Shown one piece after another: positions 5,173 to 10,573 of a DNA stretch of 10,573 bases. Under the pieces are notes generated by a model, which was not told where the DNA came from, did not search any database, and saw only the letters and a program-made list of their open reading frames with translations. Each line of letters begins with the position of its first letter. Positions within the stretch are counted from its first letter, which is position 1. The stretch covers positions 1 to 10,573 of the forward strand of contig CAMBYA010000058.1 in the NCBI GenBank assembly GCA_945872035.1, written 5' to 3'. Made by a program: the position numbers and the translations under genes. The DNA comes from Rhizobium sp. Q54. GTDB taxonomy: Bacteria; Pseudomonadota; Alphaproteobacteria; SMXS01.

Positions 5173-6612
5173 TTAGTTCTGGATGGCGGCGATGAGCCGC
5201 TTGGCGCCGAGGATCGCGATGACCCGCTTGAGGTTGTAGGCCAGGACGTGAAGGCTGATTTCGGTCTTCACGTTAGGCAGACGCTTCATCTGGAAGTGTG
5301 TTGATCCCATCCAGGCCTTGATCGTGCCGAAGGGGTGTTCGACGAGCCGTCTTCGCAGGCGCATGGCGTCGGGCGTCAGATCCATCCGTCTCTGAAGGGC
5401 ATCGATGACCGCCTCGTGCTCCCAACGGGTCACCCGCCGCTCGACGCTAGGGGTGCACAGGGCCTTGAGGGCGCAGGCCTGACAACTGGCGCGGTCCCAG
5501 TAGCGGTGGAGCGTCATGCCCTTCTCGATGGTCGTCATGCGGCGGGGCAGCAGCGCGCCTGAAGGGCAGCGATATACGTCCTGATCGGGCAGATAGACGA
5601 AATCCTGCTTTCCGAACCGTCCGTTGGCCTTGGCTCCCGAGGTCAGCGGCTTGGGCACGTAGGATGTTACGCCCATGGCCTCGCAGGCCAGGATCTCCTC
5701 GCCGGAGAAGTAACCGCGATCCGCCAGCGCATCGAGCGTCTCCACGCCCATGGCGTCCTTGGCCTGGGCGGCCATGGCGGCGAGTTGTTCGCGGTCGCTG
5801 CCGGTCATGACCACGTCGTGGGCGACGATCAGATGATGCTCGGCCTCGACTGCGGACTGGACGTTGTAGCCGACGATCCCACTGCCGCGCCCGCTGGTTG
5901 CCATGGACCGGGCGTCGGGGTCGGTCACAGAAACCTGGCCGTCTGGCGAGGCCGCGACCCGAACCTCCATCGCCTCGAGCATCCTCATCTGCTCGCGCAG
6001 CCGCTCGATCTTCTCCTTCAGGCGTCCGGAGCGTGCCTCGGCGGCCTCGCCCTCTTGGCGGTCGGCGGTGTCGAGGTCCCGCAGGTAGCCAACGACATGG
6101 TCGGCCACCTGCTCCAGGCGCTTCCGCAGCTTGTTGGCCGTGAAGTTCCTGTCGCGGGTGTTGACCGCCTTGAACTTGCTGCCGTCGATCGCGACAAGGG
6201 CGCTGCCGAACAGGCCAATCTCCCGGCACAGCACCACGAACTGGGCGCAGGCGGCCTGGATCGCTGGACCGTTGTCCTTCCGGAAGTCGGCGATGGTCTT
6301 GTGGTCCGGGGCCAGCCGACCCGTCAGCCACATCAGCTCGACATTGCGCTGGGCCTCGCATTCCAGCCGGCGGCTGGACTACACCTTGTTCAGGTAGCCG
6401 TAGACATACAGCTTGAGCAGCGTGCTCGGATGATACGCCGGCCGGCCTGTCGGCTCCGGCGTCATACCCTCAAAGCCCAGAGCCCTCAAATCCAGATCAT
6501 CGACAAAGACCTCGACCACCCGCACCGCATTCTCCTCGGCCACGTAGTCGTCGAGGCAATCGGGAAGCAAGGTCGGCTGTCGGCGGTCTGCACCTTGGAC
6601 GAAGCGGCTCAA
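5173..6612 (-). pseudogene. IS1182-family DDE transposase interrupted by an amber codon
   Basis: Starting at TTG 6612 the protein would be 479 residues, the family's normal length, but codon 78 (6379-6381) is TAG. Reading frame and homology continue unbroken on both sides (LKLYVYGYLNKV, stop, SSRRLECEAQRNVELMWL). Relatives normally have Gln there, so a single CAG-to-TAG change explains it. The N-terminal part has RPAYHPSTLLKLYVYGYLN, typical of IS1182/IS5-like N-domains. The catalytic core has DGSKFKAVN (first Asp), DRGYFSGEEI (second Asp) and VEHPFGTIKAWMG (Glu). A coiled-coil-like stretch lies between the first two. TTG 6612 is preferred over ATG 6654 because AGGAGG lies 5 nt before it and the protein then opens SRFVQGADRRQPTLLP, as relatives do. 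Re-initiation at ATG 6333 would yield a protein lacking the N-domain. Confidence 0.9.
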
Positions 6613-6657
6613 CTCCACCTCCTGACTGCAACATAAGGAGTCTAACAAAACCAAGGC

Positions 6658-6673
6658 GTTTTTACACAGCCTC
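6658..6673 (-). repeat. Right terminal inverted repeat of the IS
   Basis: 16-bp inverted copy of 5106-5121 with one mismatch, located 45 bp upstream of the transposase start codon and followed directly by GACC (6674-6677). Confidence 0.88.
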
Positions 6674-6714
6674 GACCCATTGTAGACATTGCCGGCGGAC
6701 TTAAGTTCCTGCCC

Positions 6715-7315
6715 CTAACATTGGCGCAATGCGGCCTCCAGCAGCACTAGCCGGTCGTTTCCCCAGAACATCCGGTCGCCGAGAAAGAAGGTCGGAACTC
6801 CAAAGGCTCCCCTTGCCTGAGCCTCGTCAAGCAACGTCTCATGCTGCGAGACGGTTTCGGCCTCGTTTAGCGCGCGCGTGAAAGCTACAGGGTCAAGGTT
6901 GAGCGAGCTGGATATCGACGAAATCGCCGGATCGTCTATCTCGATCCCATCGACAAAGATCATCTGGAATAGCAATCGGCAGCAGGCCACCAGTGCACCC
7001 TGCTTGTCCGCCGCTAGGCAGACAAGAGGCAGGACAAGAGGGGTCCTTCCGAAAAGCAGCAGGCTCACGAAACGGCACGCCATAATAGTCGGCCCAACTC
7101 TTAGCGTCGTACTCGCGATAGCTCCACTCGTACTGTCCGGAAAGTGGGGCGCTGTGGAACGGATTGGCGCCACGGCGTTGCATCAGCATGCCGCTAGCGA
7201 TCGGCTTCCAGATGAACCGGCAATTATACGCGGCCTCAATCCGGGCGATCTGAGTTGAGGCAAGGTAAGAATAACGGCTTCCCAGCCCGAGATAGAAGTC
7301 AATTGTCGCGGCCAT
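6715..7315 (-). pseudogene. 2-hydroxychromene-2-carboxylate isomerase / DsbA-like (kappa GST fold) protein, frameshifted
   Basis: From ATG 7315 the protein begins IDFYLGLGSRYSYLASTQIA, the thioredoxin-fold opening of the HCCA isomerase/kappa GST family, with an active-site serine region. It continues through WADYYGVPFREPAAFRKDP. The frame then breaks at a G4 run on the plus strand (7040-7043). In the next frame the family sequence resumes (LVLPLVCLAADKQGALV) and ends with GAFGVPTFFLGDRMFWGNDR and a stop at 6715. GVPTF holds the cis-proline, and WGNDRL is a hallmark of the C-terminus. The span is 601 bp, one base more than 200 codons, so one extra G (C on the coding strand) explains everything. 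Restored, the protein would be 199 residues, the usual size. Family members isomerise naphthalene-pathway intermediates or act as glutathione-dependent oxidoreductases. The stop lies 41 bp from the IS end, so the IS did not cut the gene. A sequencing error in the homopolymer is the alternative. Confidence 0.85.
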
Positions 7316-7377
7316 CGTCCCCTCGACTGCTTTTGAGCCAATCCTATCGAGCGGCCGACTTGTTCGCCAATCACTAT

Positions 7378-7407
7378 GTCCGGATTCCACCCATTGCGGG
7401 CGTCCAA
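7378..7407 (-). repeat. Dispersed CAATGGGT-type intergenic repeat, unit 3
   Basis: GTCCGGATTCCACCCATTGC and the bases after it match the rejoined IS target (5092-5105 plus 6678-6687) at 17 of 24 positions, sharing GTC at the start, ACCCATTG in the middle and G-C at the end. It lies upstream of the isomerase gene; a possible promoter for that gene (TTGGCG 7365-7370, TAGGAT 7341-7346, 18-bp gap) follows it. Confidence 0.4.
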
Positions 7408-7472
7408 GGTACAAGGCTAAGACGTTGAGAGAGTATCTGAGAACTCTACGAGATTCGCGTACGGGGCCGGAT

Positions 7473-7512
7473 TTGCGAACCCTACTGGAGATTCCGAAGT
7501 CTTTGCGATCCG
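7473..7512 (-). repeat. Right copy of a diverged tRNA-downstream repeat
   Basis: Counterpart of 4091-4129: TTGCGAACCCT, TTCCGAAGT and TTGCGATCCG in the same order, about 80 bp downstream of the complete tRNA-Val gene. Spacing is kept to within one or two bases, while the DNA between this unit and the tRNA has diverged much more. Confidence 0.5.
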
Positions 7513-7533
7513 ATGCGCGCCGAAAGACGCTTG

Positions 7534-7549
7534 TTCCCCAATAGGGGAA
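7534..7549 (-). terminator. Hairpin downstream of tRNA-Val, likely transcription terminator
   Basis: TTCCCC (7534-7539) and GGGGAA (7544-7549) pair around a 4-nt loop. Outer arms CGCTT (7528-7532) and AAGCG (7548-7552) offer an alternative extension. Read on the minus strand it comes about 32 bp after the tRNA CCA end and is followed by a short TCTTTC. The T-tract is weak, so the call leans on position. Confidence 0.45.
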
Positions 7550-7580
7550 GCGGAATTCTCAATTGTTTTCAGGAGGATAA

Positions 7581-7655
7581 TGGTGGGCGCAGCAAGGTTC
7601 GAACTTGCGACCCCTACGATGTCAACGTAGTGCTCTACCACTGAGCTATGCGCCC
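7581..7655 (-). tRNA. tRNA-Val (anticodon GAC)
   Basis: A complete 75-nt cloverleaf on the minus strand with the CCA end encoded. Acceptor strands GGGCGCA and TGCGCCC pair fully, the D-arm stem is GCTC/GAGC, and anticodon stem CTACG/CGTAG holds the loop TTGACAT with anticodon GAC (reads GUC and GUU valine codons). The T-stem GCAAG/CTTGC surrounds TTCGAAC. Its 3' 49 bases are repeated exactly at 4200-4248. If an element inserted here, the 3' part of this gene was supplied by the element and restored a working tRNA, as is usual for tRNA-targeted integrases. Confidence 0.97.
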
Positions 7656-7671
7656 CTCGGGATCGGCGCGG

Positions 7672-7699
7672 ACTATAAGCAAAACGTCCGGCGGTGCAA
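7672..7699 (-). promoter_or_regulatory. Promoter of tRNA-Val
   Basis: On the minus strand TTGCAC (7694-7699) and TATAGT (7672-7677) are 16 bp apart, with a predicted start near 7665, about 10 nt before the mature 5' end. This is one of the best promoter matches in the window, and its distance suits a stable-RNA gene. The 49-bp tRNA fragment at 4200 has no such element. Confidence 0.72.
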
Positions 7700-7760
7700 G
7701 ACCTGTGTTGCGGCCCGAAGGCGCTGGAATGCGGTGCCGGCCGGTTTCGTGTCCACCCGG

Positions 7761-7788
7761 TTGCCCCGCCGCCAAAATCCGTCATAAT
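7761..7788 (+). promoter_or_regulatory. Candidate promoter of the N-formylglutamate amidohydrolase-family gene
   Basis: TTGCCC (7761-7766) and CATAAT (7783-7788) are 16 bp apart on the plus strand, with a predicted start near 7795 and a leader of about 46 nt to ATG 7841. It lies back-to-back with the tRNA-Val promoter. Confidence 0.48.
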
Positions 7789-7840
7789 TCCCTGTGGAAG
7801 TCTCTTGCCGGAGGCGCATCCCGTACCAGATGATCGGACG

Positions 7841-8764
7841 ATGACCCCCAGCGAACCCGCACTCAAAGCCCAGGCCGCGCCCGACACGGATGCCGGCCCG
7901 CCCGCGTGCCTGGTGACCGAACCGGCGCGCCAGACGGCTGCGCTGGTGTTTTCGTCGCCGCACAGCGGCCGCTACTATCCAGCGGATTTCGTCTCCTCGT
8001 CCCGGCTCGACCCGCATACGCTGCGCGCGTCCGAGGACGCCTATGTGGACGAGCTGTTCGGCGACGCGCCTCATCTCGGCGCGCCGCTGATCCAGGCCAA
8101 CTACGCCCGCGCCTATCTGGATGTGAACCGCGAGGCATGGGAGCTTGACCCGGAGATGTTCGACGGGCCGCTGCCCGAATTCGTCAACGCCCGCTCGGGC
8201 CGGGTCGCCGCCGGCCTCGGCACCATCGCCCGCGTGGTGGCGAGCGGCACGGCGATCTATAGCGGTCTGATGCCCTTCGCCGAGGCCGAGCGGCGGGTGT
8301 CGGTGGTGTACAACCCCTATCACCAGGCGCTGACCCGGCTGCTCGACCGGACCCGCGCCCAGTTCGGCTGCGCGGTGCTGATCGACTGCCATTCCATGCC
8401 ATCCTGCGGTGGCTCCTGGGGCGACATGCCGCTGAAAAGCGGCGGCACCGTGCCGGACTTCATTCTGGGCGATCGCTACGGCAGGAGCTGCCATGGCGAG
8501 GTGATGTCGGTCGCCCAGCAGGCGCTGGCCGGGCGGGGCTACCGGGTCGTCCGCAACGATCCCTATTCGGGCGGCTTCAACACCCGCCATTACGGCGTGC
8601 CGCGCGAAGGCCGCCACGCGCTGCAGATCGAGATCAATCGGGCGCTCTACATGGACGAGGCGACCATGGGGCGCGGCGACGGCTTCGCGCCGCTGCGCGA
8701 GGCCATGAACGCGCTGATCCTGGCGCTGGCCGGGCTGCCGCTGAGCCTGCTCAAGGCGATGTGA
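7841..8764 (+). CDS. N-formylglutamate amidohydrolase family protein
   Basis: 307 residues from ATG 7841. The fold belongs to the zinc-dependent N-formylglutamate deformylase family, which cleaves N-formyl-L-glutamate to formate and glutamate at the end of one histidine-degradation route. Conserved blocks are SSPHSGRYYP (38-47, H41), SEDAYVDELF (64-73), ANYARAYLDVNREAWELDP (87-104), IDCHSMP (181-187, H184), DFILGDRYG (206-214), and NDPYSGGFNTRHYGVPREG followed by HALQIEINRALYMD (239-272, E264). His and Glu residues in these blocks are likely metal ligands or catalytic. No other hut genes are nearby, so this may be a family member with a different N-acyl amino-acid substrate. The first 28 residues are variable and Ala/Pro-rich. 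The ribosome site is poor; an in-frame TTG at 7805 is a possible alternative start. Confidence 0.9.
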   Translation: MTPSEPALKAQAAPDTDAGPPACLVTEPARQTAALVFSSPHSGRYYPADFVSSSRLDPHTLRASEDAYVDELFGDAPHLGAPLIQANYARAYLDVNREAWELDPEMFDGPLPEFVNARSGRVAAGLGTIARVVASGTAIYSGLMPFAEAERRVSVVYNPYHQALTRLLDRTRAQFGCAVLIDCHSMPSCGGSWGDMPLKSGGTVPDFILGDRYGRSCHGEVMSVAQQALAGRGYRVVRNDPYSGGFNTRHYGVPREGRHALQIEINRALYMDEATMGRGDGFAPLREAMNALILALAGLPLSLLKAM

Positions 8765-8833
8765 TCGCCCCGCGAAAAATCCTTGCGGCTGTGGAACCTT
8801 TCCTGCCCGGCCACGTTCGTGGGCGGATCGACC

Positions 8834-8868
8834 AAAAAAAGAGCCACTCCAGTTGCCTGAAGTGGCCC
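8834..8868 (-). terminator. Strong intrinsic terminator of the sRNA candidate
   Basis: On the minus strand GGGCCACUUCAG (8868-8857) pairs with CUGGAGUGGCUC (8852-8841) around a GCAA tetraloop (two G-U pairs) and is followed at once by seven T residues (8840-8834). It could also stop read-through from the quinone oxidoreductase operon. Plus-strand transcripts would get the same stem but no U-tract. Confidence 0.9.
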
Positions 8869-8933
8869 AAGTTTAGGGAGGAAACGCCCACGAAGGGCAG
8901 TACCTTCTCGCGAGAAACGCGGGCGAAGGTACG
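8834..8933 (-). ncRNA. Candidate ~100-nt small regulatory RNA with a CCUCCCU loop
   Basis: This lies in the 287-bp gap between the amidohydrolase stop and the quinone oxidoreductase stop. A TTGATT/TAAAAT promoter (8940-8967) predicts a start at about 8933. The RNA then folds in order. Hairpin 1 has arms GUACCUUC/GAAGGUAC (8932-8925 and 8907-8900, 8 bp perfect) with an inner CGCG/CGCG pair. Hairpin 2 is GCCC-UUCGU-GGGC (8898-8886). Hairpin 3 is GUUU-CCUCCCU-AAAC (8885-8871), which puts an anti-Shine-Dalgarno sequence in its loop. Hairpin 4 is a 12-bp terminator with a GCAA loop and seven U residues. Alphaproteobacterial trans-acting sRNAs often expose CCUCC loops to block ribosome binding on mRNAs, and I infer that role here. 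I do not recognise a named family. No convincing protein-coding frame overlaps it. Confidence 0.72.
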
Positions 8934-8939
8934 TCGCTG

Positions 8940-8967
8940 ATTTTAGGACTCCCGGGCCATGAATCAA
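8940..8967 (-). promoter_or_regulatory. Promoter of the sRNA candidate
   Basis: On the minus strand TTGATT (8962-8967) and TAAAAT (8940-8945) are 16 bp apart. The expected start, 7 bases past the -10 box, is 8933, one base before the first hairpin. The agreement between promoter, hairpin and terminator is the main reason for calling an RNA gene here. Confidence 0.65.
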
Positions 8968-9051
8968 GGCATTTCGGGAAATCTTTCATGAACAATGAGT
9001 TACGGGGCGTATTCGCCGCCAACGACTATTGCTCTGCTACCGTACTCTGAC

Positions 9052-10023
9052 TCAGGGCGTGATCACGACCTTGCCCGTCGACTTGCGGGTCACCACGGAT
9101 TCCAGGCCTTCGACGGCCCGCTCCAGCGGGAACGTCTTGGACACCAGCGGGCTGATGCGGCCCTGCGCCAGCCACTCCAGCAGCTGCTCCTGGCTGCGGC
9201 GCGATACCTCGGGGGCCAGCACGTCATAGGCCGGGCGGTTGACGCCGATGATGTCGACGTTCTTCACCATCACATGGTTGGCCGGGATCTGCGGCACACG
9301 TCCGCCAGCGAAGCCGATTACCAGGATGCGGCCTTCGAAGGCGACGCAGCGGAGCGAGGCGTCGAACACGTCGCCGCCGACCGGGTCGTAGATCACGTCG
9401 GCGCCCTTGCCGCCGGTCAGCGCCTTTACCCGCTCGCGGATGTCCTCGGCCAGGTAGTCGATGGCCTCGTCGGCGCCGGCGGCCCTGGCGATCTCCAGCT
9501 TGTCCGGACCGCCAGCGGTGGCGATGATCCGCGCGCCCATGATCTTGCCCAGCTCCACCGCCGTCAGGCCAACGCCGCCCGCCGCGCCATGCACCAGCAG
9601 CGTCTCGCCCGGCTTGAGCCGCGCCCGGTGCGCCAGCGCCACGTGGCTGGTGCCGTAGGTGACGGCGAAACTGGCCGCCTGCTCATAGGTCAGGCCATCG
9701 GGCAGCCTGGTCAGCCGGTCGGCGTTCACCGCCGCCAGCTCGGCGTAGCCGCCGCCCGTCAGGCCCATCACCCGGTCGCCGACGGTGAACCCGTCGACGC
9801 CCTCGCCCAGCGCGACGACATCGCCGGCGATCTCCGAGCCGGGGATGAACGGCAGCGCCGGCTGGTTCTGGTACTTGCCCGCCGCCATGATGCTGTCGGC
9901 GAAGTTGATGCCGCAGGCGCGGATGCGCACCAGCGCCTGGCCGGGACCGGCGACAGGATCGGGCACTTCCTCCAGCTTCAGGACGGACAGGTCGCCGAAC
10001 TCGCGGCACATGATGGCGCGCAT
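9052..10023 (-). CDS. Zinc-independent quinone oxidoreductase (MDR superfamily, NADPH:quinone reductase-like)
   Basis: 323 residues, typical of zeta-crystallin-like quinone oxidoreductases, which reduce quinones or enones with NADPH. The GroES-like domain (1-120) includes ACGINFADSIMAAGKYQ and PFIPGSEIAGDVVALGEGV. The usual catalytic-zinc cysteine/histidine pattern is replaced by the C-G-I-N-F-A-D form of the zinc-free branch. The Rossmann domain has HGAAGGVG (145-152) for the dinucleotide, the ATAGGPDKLEIARAAGAD block (168-185), and VIYDPVGGDVF (210-220). The C-terminus closes with LVSKTFPLERAVEGLE and GKVVITP. A GAGGA sequence overlapping the upstream gene's stop codon serves as ribosome site, only 9 bp after that gene, so the two are cotranscribed and probably translationally coupled. 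The physiological substrate is unknown. Confidence 0.93.
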   Translation of the reverse strand: MRAIMCREFGDLSVLKLEEVPDPVAGPGQALVRIRACGINFADSIMAAGKYQNQPALPFIPGSEIAGDVVALGEGVDGFTVGDRVMGLTGGGYAELAAVNADRLTRLPDGLTYEQAASFAVTYGTSHVALAHRARLKPGETLLVHGAAGGVGLTAVELGKIMGARIIATAGGPDKLEIARAAGADEAIDYLAEDIRERVKALTGGKGADVIYDPVGGDVFDASLRCVAFEGRILVIGFAGGRVPQIPANHVMVKNVDIIGVNRPAYDVLAPEVSRRSQEQLLEWLAQGRISPLVSKTFPLERAVEGLESVVTRKSTGKVVITP

Positions 10024-10032
10024 GCTGTTTCC

Positions 10033-10573
10033 TCAGTTGAATCGGTCTGGGTCGTAGGTGGCTGCGGTGACGCCGAAGCCGTCGAGCGCCTCGGGCCTCC
10101 TGCCGTTGATGATCAGGCTCTCGGCGAGGCGCCCCATCATCGGCGCGGTCTGGATGCCGTAGCCGCCCTGGCCGACGAACCAGAAGAAGCCGGGACCCTG
10201 GTTGTCGAAGCCGACAACGGGTGTGCGGTCGGGCGAGAAGGTGCGCAGGCCCGCCCATTTGTTGTCGATGTGGCGCACCGGGATGTCGGCCGCCTGCTGG
10301 ATGCGGTCGACCGCGATGGCGACGTCGATCTCCTCGGGCTGGGCGTCGACCGGGTCGCTGAGCGTCTCGTCGGCGGGCGAGGCGAGGATGCGGCCCGATT
10401 CCGGCTTGAAGTAGAACTGGTCGTCCACGTCCAGCACCACCGGCCAGTGCGGCGAATAGAGCGGCGGCGGCGGCAGGATGACGATGGTCCGCCGCAGCGG
10501 CCGCATGCCGATGGCCCGGAGGCCGGCAAGCCGCGCCACCTGGTCGGCCCAGGCGCCGGCCGCGTTGACCAGC
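10033..10573 (-). CDS. D-arginine dehydrogenase-like FAD-dependent oxidoreductase (DAO family), C-terminal part
   Basis: The frame is open to the right edge, so only the last 179 residues are present and the N-terminal FAD-binding Rossmann motif lies outside. What remains starts with LVNAAGAWADQVARLAGL, a hallmark of the DAO family. It continues with the substrate-domain strands PLRRTIVILPPPP and DDQFYFKPESGRILASPADE, and ends with WAGLRTFSPDRTPVVGF and FFWFVGQGGYGIQTAP, which contacts the flavin. The run SPADETLSDPVDAQPEEIDVAIA closely follows DauA-type D-arginine/D-amino-acid dehydrogenases, which oxidise D-amino acids to keto acids plus ammonia and pass electrons to the respiratory chain. 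Glycine or sarcosine oxidase-like relatives are the alternative. It is the first visible gene of an operon with the quinone oxidoreductase. Confidence 0.88.
   Translation of the reverse strand, partial: LVNAAGAWADQVARLAGLRAIGMRPLRRTIVILPPPPLYSPHWPVVLDVDDQFYFKPESGRILASPADETLSDPVDAQPEEIDVAIAVDRIQQAADIPVRHIDNKWAGLRTFSPDRTPVVGFDNQGPGFFWFVGQGGYGIQTAPMMGRLAESLIINGRRPEALDGFGVTAATYDPDRFN

Larger units (their letters stand above)
5106..6673 (-). mobile_element. IS1182-family insertion sequence, 1568 bp
   Basis: The ends are GAGGCTGTGTGAAAAC (5106-5121) and, read inward from 6673, GAGGCTGTGTAAAAAC, so 15 of 16 positions match as inverted repeats. They are flanked by a direct GACC (5102-5105 and 6674-6677), consistent with a 4-bp target duplication. 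The single gene is a DDE transposase of the IS1182 type on the minus strand, filling most of the element. Length, one-gene layout and the DUF772-like N-terminus fit the family. The element sits exactly in the loop of a short palindrome (see findings). Its transposase carries an in-frame stop, so this copy is probably unable to move by itself. Complete ends mean it could be moved by an intact relative. Confidence 0.92.
4200..7580. mobile_element. tRNA-Val-bounded accessory segment (probable integrated-element remnant)
   Basis: The 49-bp direct repeats at 4200-4248 and 7581-7629 define a 3381-bp unit that recombination between them would remove, leaving one intact tRNA-Val gene. The unit contains a MOSC-domain gene, an IS1182-type insertion and a frameshifted isomerase gene. 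A 60-base sample inside (6901-6960) is about 52% GC, against about 67% for a sample of the flanking amidohydrolase gene (8041-8100). No integrase or excisionase gene is visible, so the segment is either non-autonomous or a deletion remnant. A tRNA-anchored duplication without an integrase is an alternative. Confidence 0.6.

Noticed and set aside
5785..6636. Plus-strand 283-codon frame inside the IS
   Set aside because: Antisense shadow of the transposase; no recognisable domain.
7417..7887. Minus-strand 156-codon frame spanning tRNA-Val
   Set aside because: It reads straight through the tRNA gene and both of its flanks, so it is not a plausible protein.
7673..8617. Minus-strand 314-codon frame antisense to the amidohydrolase gene
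   Set aside because: It contains no family motifs and would overlap the tRNA promoter. The plus strand has the full set of N-formylglutamate amidohydrolase motifs.
8871..8898. AGGGAGG on the plus strand as a ribosome-binding site
   Set aside because: No start codon follows at a useful distance. On the minus strand it is the CCUCCCU loop of the RNA candidate.
8647..8967. Minus-strand 106-codon frame covering the sRNA candidate
   Set aside because: It starts over the sRNA promoter, crosses the strong terminator and ends inside the amidohydrolase gene; no protein motif is seen.
1..10573. CRISPR array, phage structural genes, toxin-antitoxin pair or defence system
   Set aside because: I saw no regularly spaced repeats and no recognisable phage, toxin or defence domains. 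The accessory DNA here is limited to the tRNA-bounded segment and the IS.

Overview
This 10.6-kb window looks like chromosome from a GC-rich alphaproteobacterium. Support comes from the high GC and codon use of the housekeeping-type genes (a hand count of 8041-8100 gives about 67% GC), TTGNNN/TANNNT-type promoters, and alphaproteobacterial-looking intergenic repeats. I cannot name a genus from the sequence alone.

Left arm (1-4199), ordinary chromosome. It holds the first 44 codons of a type I phosphodiesterase-like protein running off the left edge (-), a divergent glutathione S-transferase (+), two small exported proteins on the minus strand (a soluble two-cysteine, proline-tailed protein and a cysteine-rich lipoprotein), a multi-span PAP2/Aur1-like membrane phosphatase or phosphotransferase (+), and a short-chain dehydrogenase (-).

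Centre (4200-7655), accessory DNA. A complete tRNA-Val(GAC) gene lies at 7581-7655 on the minus strand. An exact 49-bp copy of its 3' part (anticodon arm to CCA) lies 3381 bp away at 4200-4248. Such a pair is the usual mark of a tRNA-targeted integrated element. The enclosed DNA is lower in GC (6901-6960 counts to about 52%) and carries a MOSC-domain gene, an IS1182-family insertion sequence and a 2-hydroxychromene-2-carboxylate isomerase-like gene. No integrase is visible, the transposase has an in-frame amber codon, and the isomerase has a +1 frameshift, so the segment looks like a decaying element. The IS has 16-bp terminal inverted repeats and a GACC target duplication, and it sits exactly in the middle of the loop of a small palindromic repeat that has two diverged relatives nearby.

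Right arm (7656-10573), chromosome again. It holds the tRNA promoter, an N-formylglutamate amidohydrolase-family gene (+), a 287-bp gap, and a minus-strand pair: the C-terminal part of a D-arginine dehydrogenase-like FAD oxidoreductase followed 9 bp later by a zinc-independent quinone oxidoreductase. The gap contains the best candidate for something undescribed: a ~100-nt small RNA gene (8834-8933, -). It has a good promoter, a predicted start at the first base before a hairpin, a CCUCCCU (anti-Shine-Dalgarno) sequence presented in a loop, and a strong intrinsic terminator.

The genes do not form one pathway. The clear functional units are the minus-strand oxidoreductase operon at the right edge, the tRNA-bounded accessory segment in the middle, and the stand-alone sRNA candidate.
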